From the NCBI GenBank assembly GCA_023079485.1, contig CM041085.1, forward strand, positions 31,543,121 to 31,607,120: a stretch of DNA of 64,000 nt, given 5' to 3'. The position numbers and the translations under genes were made by a program. Below the pieces are notes generated by a model that worked only from the letters and a program-made list of their open reading frames with translations, was not told the origin of the DNA and did no database searches. The number at the start of each line of letters is the position of its first letter. The first letter of the stretch is position 1. Positions 1-12,900 of the stretch are shown one piece after another. The DNA is from Archilochus colubris (lineage: Eukaryota > Chordata > Aves > Apodiformes > Trochilidae).

Positions 1-825
1 AAAAAGTCATTTAAACTTATTGGTGAAACTAACACTGTGGGGAAAAAAGACTTAGTAAAACTCAGTTCCAAGAAAAAAAGAGAAAAAAAGTGCTGCATCC
101 ACAGGAATCAGAGGCTGCTGTGTCATGGCAAGAGTTAACTATGGTTAGCAGCCTTTGAGAGGTGCAGTATGTTACACTAGGAAACACTACCTGGAGCTCT
201 AAGATGGGATTTCATAAATAAAAGGACCAGGTTTCCTTAATCCTAGACACTACAGCTACAAATATAGCATCAGTGCCTTATTTTCTCAGGTGTAAAGCTT
301 GCTAGCTATCTCACCAAAAACTGTTCAGGTGTTGTGGCTAAAGATTCAGTGTTCAGGATGGGTGCATAGTTATAAAGGTGAAGTTTGTGCAGGTAAATGG
401 CTTCACTGCTACAGTACCTAACCAAGATAGATTAAAACCAGCTTGTTAAGGTCTACACAACCTGGAATTAGCACTCCTTGTGCAGACAGGCAGCATCAAG
501 CCAAGTACACTCTTACAGTGGAGCTTACTGACATTGCATCTCTCTGTTACTCATGTCTTAGAGGGCAAATCCTAACGTGGACAGCAATGCTGCTAACGCA
601 GTTAAATTGTTCTAATTCTCTACCAAGCTCTGTAGCTGCTTTAAGTGGAACCTTCCCATTAATTCTGAGAAACTTTTAAAGACATAAGGACACAATATGC
701 TAACTGATCTGGATCAGAAACCTGGAATCTGAACTTCCTGTAAATTGCCATCCATCCTGCAGCTAACAAGACAGCTTTAAGTTAAATGCACATAGAAGGA
801 GGTGGTGAGTTGTTTTAATTTTTAC
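1..825 (-). other. PLEKHG1 intron, partial
   Basis: The donor is at 825-824 (GTAAAAATT). No coding similarity or recognisable repeat is seen here. The small plus-strand ORF at 443-679 has no features of a gene. Confidence 0.8.
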
Positions 826-912
826 CTTGGCAGGAATTTTAGCAGGATGATTTTCTAGAATTAACCTCTTCAGGTGAAGAATCCAAAGGCGTTTGTCTTG
901 TTGAGACTTTGC
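826..912 (-). CDS. PLEKHG1: PLEKHG1 exon, codons 401-429 (end of PH; last exon in window)
   Basis: Acceptor TTTATCAG|GCAAAG and donor GCCAAG|GTAAAAA, 87 nt, phase 0 at both ends. It encodes [20 protein letters not shown] followed by NHPAKIPAK, the C-terminal PH helix with its invariant Trp. The following exon (expected to open with the short AKQAILEMD-like segment and lead into the long C-terminal region) is not found in bases 1-825, so it lies outside the window. Confidence 0.96.
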
Positions 913-3900
913 CTGATAAAAAAAATTGTAGCACCATGAAAAAATGTATTACTGTACTACACAGGCTGAGGAATAGCTTATGGTCATTAGCCAAGTTACC
1001 CAGTAGGCATGGAGGCTTCTGTCATACCTGGACAGTATGTTGCATCTTGGGATTTTTGTAGTGGAAGACGCTAAAGCTAAGTGGTTCCTTTGGTATTACT
1101 TCCACAAGCATGAGATTCCCACACTGTAACAAAGAGAGGCAACGACTTGAGTCACGAGGGAGTTTCATGAAGACTCAGAGTGAGCATTTGACCACTTGCT
1201 CTCCAACATACCAGTATATGAGCTTTATATGCAAACATCTCATCTCTCTTTTTTGTAATTAGCAGCAGTTTGTCGAAGAGGAACAGCGTGCGCTCATTTT
1301 TGGCTCGCTGGATGCGAAACGTTCCTTCTAACACCAGCTCCCCGTAACTCGTCAGGTCTGGCCCCTTCCAGTTGGTGAGCAAACTCTGTATCTCCTGCAA
1401 CAGACAGAAGAACAACAAACAACATTCATTTCAGAGATCTCACTTAAAAATCTCAAATAAAAACTGCTAAGGACATTCCCACTCTCCTACATCAAGTTCA
1501 GCATCTGACAGTGTAAAGTTACCATACACTGGTACTGAGGTTGCAACATCAAAGCCAGGTGTCTGGAGGTCTATTGCTAAGGCCAGATTAAAACACATCT
1601 CCTGAGTACTGGTTACTCCTGTGAGGACCCAGCAAAAAGCCCCGAGCTCCATGGGCCAGCCTGTAGTGAAAGACCACAACCCTATTTCCTTGGGCTCAGG
1701 GAGATGGAAAACAGTCTGTAGTCCAGGCATCACTCTTTCTTGTGCCTGGTTCCCTCTCCCCTCTATGTCCTTTATCAACTTCTCTTAATATTTCTCTCTT
1801 GCTCTGTGTATCCTGCCGAAGTTCTCTCATCCCCCTCTGGATGAATTATAATGCCATCCCATAATGCCAGAAGCCCATCATGGAGAACACCTCTGTGAGA
1901 TGGAAGAAATGTTTCTCAGAAGCCCAGAAGGATTTGAAGTGATTTACTAAACTAATGTCTTTAGGATGCCAAGGTTTATTTGTATTTTTAATGATTTGTA
2001 TACATATCATAGATATTTCTCACCTTGTTTAATATTAAAAAAATCAACAACAACAAAAGACTGAAGAAACATCTACAGACATCCTCACAAGTCTGTGGTT
2101 ACTTAACTATGGCTGTTCTTGTTCTTTTCAGTTGCTTGGGTTTTTTCTGTAAGTGGCAGTGACATAGCACTTAAGAATGGTACAGCAAGTTGTAAAAACA
2201 GACTAAACAATAAGTAGGGAAATCTTTAAAAATGTCCATCAGGCTTTAGACCTGGCAGCATTAGCAAAGCAAGGACAGATTTTTTCACTGTAGGCTGGAT
2301 GTTTTCTAGCTGAGTGGTAGAAAACATCCCAGTACATCTGATGCACAAATGCAGTCCAGATGATTTGCAAGAAGAAAATCCAAAAGCAGCACACTTTGGA
2401 CTTTACACAGGACTGGTAAAAATAAATAAATAAATTAAATATAGCAAATAAAAAACTTGCATTTTATCGGGTCTATCTAGGAACTTGTAAATAAGTCAGG
2501 GTACAGCACAGGGATCAAGTCCACCATTGTTGCAGGAGACTTCGCACAGGAACTGTTGTGGCAGTATTCGCAGCTTTACAGAACAAATGACAGTTTGATA
2601 GCCCACAGAAGACCTATCCTTATGGCTGCAGAAACAGATTTTACTTTTTAAATGGCTAAGTATGAACATAAACATTTTCCACAACCTCATATATTTGCCA
2701 GCTGAGCTCAATAAATTACTTACAAATAAAAAAATACACCCCCTGCACTTTTCCAAAAGCATTTAACCCTCTTTATTGCCAAATATTAGTCGTTATCATT
2801 ACTGAGATTTATAGGTAGGTAGGTCATTAGCATGAATTTCCAGCAATGTGTGGCAAAGGTTACACTGCTGCAGGCAAGACATTATCAAATGTAACCCTCT
2901 TCTTCCTTCACAAACAACAAAAAACCTCACAAAAATCAGGATCAGTAAGCAACTATTCATGTTTAAAGAAAAAAAGAGATGATGAATAACATTGCAAAGA
3001 TTTCTAAATTGGTATAAGACTATTACTCCCTTTTATAAAGGGAAAAATCCTCCCAATTTTCTTAAAGTAATATAGACATTGCTAATGAAAAAGTAATGTA
3101 AAATCATGATTCGCTGAGAATTTGGAAACAGAATGACCATTCTGTAAAATGTCTACAAAATAGTTTGCTCTTGGTGCCAAAAGCTACTCAGGGAGTAGGT
3201 TTTGTTTTGTCCTAAAAAATTCTTCATTCGAAGCACAGTTAGCCTTTTTCTAACTATCATATTTCTAGTTTATATTATTCACAAGGCAATTGATACTGAG
3301 TCTTTAAAAGCCCAAAAGGGAAGTACTTAAACAAGAAGAAGCACAAGAAATGCCTCAAAACAAAATTAATCAGCACGAAGGGGAGAAATCAGAAACCACA
3401 GGATTTCTGAACAAAGCCATGCCCTAAGGTTGTACAGCACTGCTGTACAATTGAGGGAAAGGAAGAAAGAAAAGTTATCTGACGTTCTGTATTACTGCAA
3501 AAAAATGCTTTACAGGATGCTGCTTGCAGGGCAAAGATGTCTGAGATTTTCCTGCAGCAGCTATGGCCAAGATCAAATAGCCACAGGCATACTCAACAGG
3601 AGTCTAAATTATGACAAAGATTAAAAAAAGAGATAAGCTAAAAAATGTTAATGGCATACATACAGTGACAAAAACAGCTCACAAACACCCATAAAATCAT
3701 TTTTGGGTACTCACTTGGAGCCTGATGGCATGTTCATGTTTCCTCTTCATGTCATTTATATGCCATGCCACTCTCTGCATTGTATCTATGGCATCCAGCA
3801 CCACATCATAGCCCTCAGTGTCCTTGTCAAGGTGGTTCTCTATTTCCTAAGACAGGGGTGGGGGGGAAAAGCTTTGTTATTCCTAAGTTCATTGTCCCAG

Positions 3901-6900
3901 CCAGATGCAGTACTATCTTTTTATCTGTGCTATTTTGTCTTTGCATTGCAATCACCCAAACGCAGTGTTCCTTCTTTTGTTATTATTGCATGTGATTATC
4001 AACTTGATTAACACAAGATGACTACCAAAGCTAAGTTTTATGGCCAGTTTAGCAGTGACTATACTTGCAGCAGCTGATGTGAGCAGAGAGGCACAGAAAG
4101 AGAGTGCAGCACACTGACAGGGGACCTTTCCAGGCAGCATTTAATGGCTTTCTTGTAACACAGAACACACCAACACACTTAGAAACACTGATGGAATTAC
4201 ACTAGGCATTACTTTACAGTTGGAGAGCAGAAAAGGACCAGACATTTTAAATAAAGATCAGTGCCTTTACACTTCACTAGAACATGACTCTCTAATAGGA
4301 AACAGATGTGGAAAACATTAACAATAAAGCAGGAATTTCCGAAGCTTGCTTAACTCAACTCACTGAATATGGAAGTAGTTCCCACTTCCTCAGCCATTCC
4401 TCTCTAAAAAATTCTTACCAGTTGTGGTGTTTACATGTATTTAGAACTTCTTCCAGCCATCCCCAGCATTGTAGCATGGAAAAAATGCTGGTTTTTTGGA
4501 CCAATATGTTTGTGCATAGAAGTGTTTGATCATGACGAGAATCCTCCAAATAAATTCAGAATTACAGAGCAGTTTGATTTGTTATTTTGTTTTTTTTTTA
4601 AAACACCTGAGTATTTGGATGAATAGACTGATTGCATCTAAAAATAATTATCAAAAATCTCCACACCAATCATATGCATATGTTGTGAAATGTTGAAGGC
4701 AGAAGGAGTCTCAAAATGTAGAAATCCATCACCTCCAAAAGAAAAGCATGAGAAGAAACCTAAAACCTTTCTCTAACCATCAAGCCTTGTGCCCGAAGAA
4801 GAAACTGACTTGCTGCATCCCTAAATGAAATGTCTTTGTAATAGGTGCTCACGTGCAAAAGCAGGTGGTACTTGAGGATACGCTGGACGGGTTTCAAGAG
4901 ATAGGAGCCCAGGGGCAGAGAATGTTGCAGTGCTTCTTGCCGTTCTCTGAAAAACTTGGCCAGTGTCTTGTTCCTCATGCATTCTGTCAACACTGCCACC
5001 GACCTGGAAACATCAACACATACCTTTGAGACACACTGTCTCCAGAAGTCTATAGCTAAAGTCAACAATTATTTCTTTCTTCTCTTGGAAAAAGGGGTAG
5101 CAGGCTCCTAATCCAATCACTGCTGGTTTGGGGGGAGGGGAGGATTTTGACGTTTTTTGTTTGTTCTGGTTTAGCTTTTTTGGAGGGGTTTTTAGTTATA
5201 TTGTGAATTCAGTTATGTTTTCCTCTGACATACAACTATTCTTTCTTAGTGGGAATCACACATTTGGAGCAACGCAGAACAAGACTATAATTTCTAAAGG
5301 ACAATTAACAGCAGTGAAATGCAAGAAGAGTCAGAATAAACCAAAATAATCAAAACAAACAAACAAAAACCTTACCTAAAATTAAGAAATAAAGGCAATC
5401 TCCTTGATTTTCCCTGACATTTCATAGCATCGTAGTATGGCTAGGGTTGAAGGGACTGGAAAGATCATCTATTTCCATCCCCCCTTGCATGGGCAGGGAC
5501 ACCTCACACTAGATCAGGAGTAGACCTTGAACACTTCCAGGGAGGGGGCAGCCACAGCTTCCTTGGGCAACCTGTTCTAGCATCTCACCCCTCTCACAGG
5601 AAAGAAAATTTTTTCCTAATGTTTAGCCTAAATCTCTCCTCTTCAAGTTTTAAACCATTGCCTCTTGTCCTCTCACTACACACCCATGCAAAAAGCCCTT
5701 CCCCAGCTTTCTTGTAGGCCCTCTTCAGATATTGGAAAGCCACTATAAGGTCACCTCGGAACCTCCTTAGCCTATCCTCCTAAGCATAGGCTTCTTATCA
5801 TTTTTGTGGCTCTCTGGACACACCCAAGGAGCTCTATGTCCTTCTTATGCTGGGGACTTTAGAACTGGACACAGTACTCCAGATGGGGTCTCACAAGAGC
5901 AGAGGGGGAGAATCACCTCCCTCGACTGCTGTCTGTGCTTCTTTTGATGCAACCCAGGACCTGTTTGGCTCTCTGAGTGGCAAGCACACATTGATGGCTC
6001 ATGTTGAGCTTCTGGTCCACCATCACCCCCAACTCCTTCTCCTCAGGGCTGTCTGCAATCCTTTCTCCTCCCATACATGTATCTGTGCATGGGATTGCCT
6101 CTACACAGATATAGAACCCTGCACTTAGCCTTGTTGAACTTCATGCAGTTTGCACAGGGCATGATTTTGGCTTCAGACTGTAACTTGCATTACATTAACA
6201 GGAGAAGAGACAAATGAGAAAAGGGAATCCCGTGTTCCTACCTTGGGTAGTTGGTGCAGTACTGAGTATATATGTGGAAATCTTCACTCTGCACAGGGAG
6301 GAAAGGTTTACATATATTCAGATTTTGTCCAACTAGCAGCGAACACATGTGCAAGATAATCACTATGACATTGAGACAATGCCCTCTCCAGTTCCCTGAT
6401 CAACAAATTCACTGTGATAGTCCTGTCACTCTGATATACCTACCAAGTGATTTCATTTTTCCTTTTTTTTTGGAATTTTTTCCTTTTCTTGAGGGAAAAA
6501 ACCCAATAAAACCTACACAGAATTAAAGCAAGCAGATTTGTGACAGAGCCTCCAAGGTCCTTTGTGACATTCTATGCATCTTAAAAACCCACTATAAAAG
6601 CAAAGCCAAAACCCACCAACATACACCCCTTCCAACAACTGACTTGGACAAATCTAATTTTGTACATACTAAAGCTCACACCTGCTTACAGGAAGAAGTG
6701 AGTTTTGCAGGTTATATCCAGTGTGCTATTTTCAAACAGCTAAAAAACCTTTCACATTTGAGCACAGTCTCACTGTGAAAATTAGAAAACACAAAAGTAA
6801 TTTTTCTAACGTAAACTACGACTCTGTTAAAGCAGACAGTTATTAGCTAATCAAGCTGTAATTAGATTTAGGTGGGCTTCCACATTGGCCTGTCACAGTA

Positions 6901-9900
6901 AAATTATCCACACTTAATGCTGACAAGATTCCCAGAGCAACCCTCGGAGTTTCCTCCTTAGACTAAGATTTCTTCTTAATCATCATAATGTAATTCTATG
7001 CAAGAACAAGCTTTCAGAAACACTCCCATATGCTTAAAACTCACATCTGCCTATTGACTTCTATCTCAAATAATGTGTCATTTCTGCATCTTTGTAGTAA
7101 CCCTGAAGACTGAGAAAGCCCTGACGAATTGCAAAGTGCTACTAAAATAAATTACTTTTTTTTCCCTGAGACCTAGACCAATAAAACCCAATTTTTCAGT
7201 AGTAAACAAGGCCCCAGTTTCCACTTGAAACATCTTCTGAGGGAACTCGGGCATTGTGCACACAATAGCTGTGCTCTGCAAGGGGTAGTCACTGATGAAT
7301 GGCAAGACCAAATATCTGCCTTCACAGAAGGCAACAGCACTCTGAGGAGCAATACCACTTGAGGAGAGGGATGGATGCAGCCTGCGGGCTTTTGTTTCTC
7401 ATTGTTGGAAGCTTTTTTTGTCTATTCATCAGAAAGAGATGGCTCAGGCAGTACCCTTCCCCATTTCCAACAGCACTGCTCCCTTCCCCCTCTTGCAGGG
7501 GGAAAGCACATTGTGCCATTCATTTTTGCACCAAGTGGTGATTCATAAGGACCTGTATAAAGTCAGGTATTACTCCATGGGTGAGTACAAGTCACCACAA
7601 TTCATTTCACTGTTCCTTGATGGACTTGAATAATAACTGTTCTGAAAAAAATAACTCAAGCAAACGTGTAATAAGTGTTTCTCTGGGGGACTGCAATCCC
7701 ATATATTCATTAGTGGGGTATAAGCTTATTAAACTGCTCTTTGCTTAGGAAGAAATCAAGCAAGTAAATGTAGTCTTGATACAAATACAGTTAAACAATA
7801 TACCTTGGTTATTCACACTTGGACTACAGTGGCCTACCTCCATCTCATGTCCCCACCCAAAGCCAGCAAGTGTGTGCCACAGCCTGACTTTGTCCAGACT
7901 GGGAACCTCTGGTCCCAGCTCCAAACTCTCTCTCCAAACAAAGAATTAAAAATCCTCAGAGCATTGCAGTCATTACACTGTGTAATTTTCTATGCAATCA
8001 CTACTAGAAGTCGCTAGCACTTGTAACAAGTCCACTTAAGAAAGGGCATTAGGATGAAATTGAGTATGATGAAAAAGGGTAATTTATGTTTCTATGTTCA
8101 TATATTAATAAAAGGGTTTTATTTAGGAGCTTTTGGTATATATTGTAATATATTCCCATGGTTATAAGCACAGAATAATGCAACATCTAGAACTATTTCA
8201 TAAGCAAAGTGTAGAACAGTTTGTATCAATTTATACATGTATAAATATATAATGTATACAATTTATAATTATTATAATTATAATGTATACAATTTATATA
8301 TATATACACACACATACATATTCTGCTTATAGTCACATGATTGCTCTCTGCTTTTCAAACAAAAAGGAAAATAAATTCTGTTGTGAAATTTTAAAAAATG
8401 AAAGCATTATCTGTAAAACAAACACATCCAAACACTTGAGGGCTTCAGAGTGCACTGAGTGCACATTCCACATAAAATCAAAAGCAAGTCTGAAATCCCC
8501 AGAAGCCTTTTCACTATCTCTGTCTTTGTTTTGTGTTTAGGTTTGTTTTTTACACAAGGTCAAAACTACTTTCAGTAGGATTTTTGTTTTAAAACAATTT
8601 TAGTCTAACTATTAAATGGAAAAAATATATTATAAAAAAAAGGTAGTTTCTCAAGACCTCAACACCTCTAAAAACTTATACAATAGTTTCACAATCATTC
8701 CTGCTTTTTGAACAGACATGACACCAAATTTCATATGGCACTTGCATTTGTACATTGCACCACAGCTCATTTCATCACCCAAAACCGTCAGAGAGCATTT
8801 ATTTTTACTGAGAGCATTTGCTTTTACCAAGCTAACCGAGCATAACACCAGTAGAAAGTCAATTACATGTAATTTGCCTCCAGCATGAGACTCTGGATAC
8901 GCATCTGAACTGACACAACTGGTGTGAATCAGCACCGTACACCTTGCCTCGGCATCAGCAGGATTCATGTGAAAACCTTGGGAGAATGGCCAGGAGAGTC
9001 CCCTTCCAACAGAGGCCTTTCCTGGGCCTGAAAAAGCCACACTACTCAGTTCCTCCACTGCCTGCCTCATTACCCAGCACCTCTGCATGCTCAAAGAAGG
9101 GGATTTTAGTTTCCATGCTCAGCTGGTCTTCTTCACAGCTGAGTCCCCAAAGAGAGCACTGCCCTACTGAGAGCCCATGAGGGCACAAGCCATGCAGGCT
9201 AAAGTATCTTCAAACCAGATTTTAAATTATCTCTGCAGGGAGACTGGAATCACTCGAGATCACTTTTAATCTGGAAGCCCAAAGCTGTTGTGGCAGAGGG
9301 TGCAGAAACTGAGATTCAAGCTGAGAGTTCCTCTGCAGCAACTACAAGAACAAATCAAACAAAAGCAGAACCCAGCTACACTTAGCTTATACCCGGATGC
9401 TGAATCAATTCATGGCACATCTCCTCCACATCAAGTGCCAACATCCCTGATCTCTCAGCTCCTGGTGCACTGCGCTTTTTTAAAGCCATGAAAAGCACTT
9501 TAAAAGAAAATGGAGACTGAGAAAAGGAGCTGAATCAGAGTGTAAACTGAAGCCAATTTCATAACACCTGGATCTCATCTCCATTAATGAGGTGGTAGAT
9601 TAAGAGTAATTCCCTTTCCCCTTGGTTAAGCTCTTGGTGTGTCTTTCTCTCTTTCTCAAAACATATGTTCTGAATTGCTGGGGTGCTGAGTGAGTAGATG
9701 AACATGCCAGAATTAAGCTCTCATCTACAACAACTCACTTAAATGTAAATGAGTAGAATATTGAAGCCAACCTTATAATTAACATTGGCATCATTATTAT
9801 GAAAATGAAAGACTGAGCTGGCAAGAAAACTTACAATCTTTTATATGAATAATTAAGCTACAGCTAAGTTTGCACTGGAACCATTTTTTTCAGCCTCCCA

Positions 9901-12900
9901 TTACCGTTACCAGCAAAATGTCTCCAAGATACTTAATGTACTAGAGTTACTACAGTTCTTACACATGAAGAAGCTGGACCAGAGCCAGTAGAACCTAACC
10001 TAGTATACCACTACCCTCAGTGGCAAGTTATTTCCATGCAGCTGCCATCCCACTCTGTTTAAACAAATATTCATCCACACAATCTGCATCTTGGGGAAGA
10101 AACAATTCATGACCAGAGATCAAGTTTTTTAAAACTGTGCTTTTATGCATTTGTTTCTATTTTCCTGTGATTTATTAATGAATAGAAATATCCGGAAGCA
10201 GATAGTTTTTGCATGGTTATTTTATCACTTAGTGAGTTTTATGTTACTGGCTAATTTATACTGATGACAATTTGCTGAAGTCTGTTGTCAAATAAAACCT
10301 GCCATTTTAGGAGCTATTTACTTTGTGCACTCAGCACAACAATTGCCAAGATAAAAGTTCAAATCCAAAATTAAGAGTTTTGTTTGAAGTGCACTAATGG
10401 GATTTGATAGTCTTCACTCTTATTTCCCTTAAAAGTAGAAGTTGCAAGGCTGTTATCTACTCAAGCACAAAAATTCTACACAGGAAACACAGTGATGTAT
10501 AACTGTGAGGGAAGCATAATATGCTATACAACTAACTTTATTGAGCCAAACCAAACTTCAAAGAAACTGTCTATCAAGCCAACTGTCTATCTATCCAAAC
10601 TAGACCTTAAAAATTAAGCTCCCTAGATTGTTTTCACAAATAAACATTTTAGTTCCAACAAGCTCCAGAGTTTTTAACCATAACTGTTTCTTTATACATG
10701 CAAACCAGCTTTGTGTAATTTCACATGAATCCTGAAGAAATGGCTGAAACTCACTTAATGCAGTTACTGAGCTTTCACAAAAAGCAAAAAGTAAACACAG
10801 TACCAACAGTGAAAACTTGATTATGGGTTTAAATTCCCAACAACCCACAGCACTCACAGCTGAACCAGAAAGGTGAAAAAAATGGCAGTAAAGTCAGAGC
10901 TCATGTAACCTAAGCACAGTTCCACTGGAAGCATTAAAGACGTTCCAGCAGAGCTACATCCATTAGCTAAGGCTGTGAGCTATGATTTCAGCATGGTATT
11001 ATCCCCATGCTGAACTCACAGTGAAGATCTTAGCACACTTGAAACAATAAAACAATAAATGGACAAAGTCCCATAAGACTTGAAGGACTGTACTGCCAAA
11101 AAAGGCAGTTTTATTTCCACTACGCAGTGCTGGGAAGATACAAGCAACCAAGAATGGATAACTGGAGTCTGTTAAGACAGTCAGCAGTTGCTGTAATGAC
11201 ATCTTCACAGCCAAAACTAGAACTGTGGGGTATTTTGGTGTTGTTTGATTTTGCTTTTAAGTGTTTGCACTTGTCTGGATGAAGCTAAAAAATTCTTGTT
11301 AGGATTGCAATCTCTAACAACTTCTGAGCCATCAGGCAGTTGCCTGCCAATAATACAAATGCTAAAAGCATTTGACAAGGGAACAAAAGCACAAGCAATG
11401 ATATGCAGATGGATTTTGGAACTAGTGGCCAGAAAGTCTACCAGAAAACTCCTTTCAGCTGGCCAATATGAATGAGAGTGCAACTTTTTCCTGGACTTTC
11501 TGTTATCACTTGCACCACCTTTGTTTCATGTCCCAGCCAGAAGTAGTTCCAGTGGTCCCAGCTATCAGTGAACAATGTACCAGAAAGATCTACCACCTCC
11601 CAGCCGTAGTATCTGTAAATATCCTGAAGGCCTCACAAATGTCTTTCTCTGCAGGGTCACTCTGCTGACTTACACTCAAGTTCTTGTCTGGTAGGATCCC
11701 CACAGCCCTTTTTGCTAAGCTGTTCCCTCGTCAGCTGGGTCCTGCATGCACATGGAGTTATTCTGTTCCAGAAGCAGGAGTCTGTGCTTGGCCTTAGCCC
11801 ATTCTCTCTCTTTCAATTCTATATAGGCTATTTGGAGTGAATACAATTTGCCATAAAACCCACTGCAACATGGCAAAAACACATTAATTTTGTAGTAGTT
11901 GTGCCAACACTAAGATCCCTCAGTGCTTACAAAAGATCAATAACTAGATAACTAACAGCTTTCTCAAACTCAACTCAAGCAAGTGATCTGGTGAAACAGC
12001 AGCACTAAGCTGTATCATCACTCCCCTTTAGGATAGAATCCCTCATGTCACAACAGTGCCAAACAAATCACTGGACCACCATGAGAGGGTGGTCCAGTTA
12101 ATCCTGAACCCTTGTGTTAGACCTGTTACATTGAATGCTTGGTGCTGGCAATACAGCGTTCAGCACAAACTATGAAACATGAGACAGGACTTGGCTTTTT
12201 GGTTTTTTCCCTGTGTTTTGGCTTTTTAACAGAAAAAGGCAAACACATCTAAGAGAGATTATTAAAATTTAAACAACTACATGCTTTCTGTTCTGCTCCT
12301 CTTCCCCCAGAAATACCATGGAGATAGTATTGTTTATTAACACATTTGGGCTCTACAGATTTAAGACCTATGTAGGTTCTCCGGTGAAATCTGTAATGAA
12401 TTACTGTCATCAGTAGCCCAGATTACTTAATCTCTTCTTCTCTTAACTATTAGGGCCACTCCCCTTCTCCCTGTCTGCCTCTCCAGGTTTCCTACAATGA
12501 TGGACACCTACTTTGGTGCCCTGTATTTCCCCTGCACCTAAAAACTTTGTCATATTTTTTGGCCTCAGGATTGCCCAACTGAATAAAGTTATCAGATCAG
12601 TGTTCAGAAGATGAAAAATATTTTAGAGAGAATGACATTTGAAACTTAGGGCCATCCTTTTTAAAAACAAAATTACAGGTATGACTGCTGGATTCCAGAA
12701 AAAACAGACCTCAGAAAACAATATGGTCACAAGTACATTAAGGTTATTGCCTTTTCTAAAATTGCAGCCAAGTTGTACTCTCTAGCTGTTTTAAAGCTAG
12801 CAAGGCATAAGTGGCTTATGACTTGATCATCTATCATAAAAAAGGAGGAAAAAAAGAATCCCTGTAATACTCCAAAAATAAAAAAATTTTAAAAATACTA

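Noticed and set aside
8651..9094. 147-codon minus-strand ORF
   Set aside because: Low-information sequence with no domain, inside a PLEKHG1 intron. It does not match any missing part of the protein.
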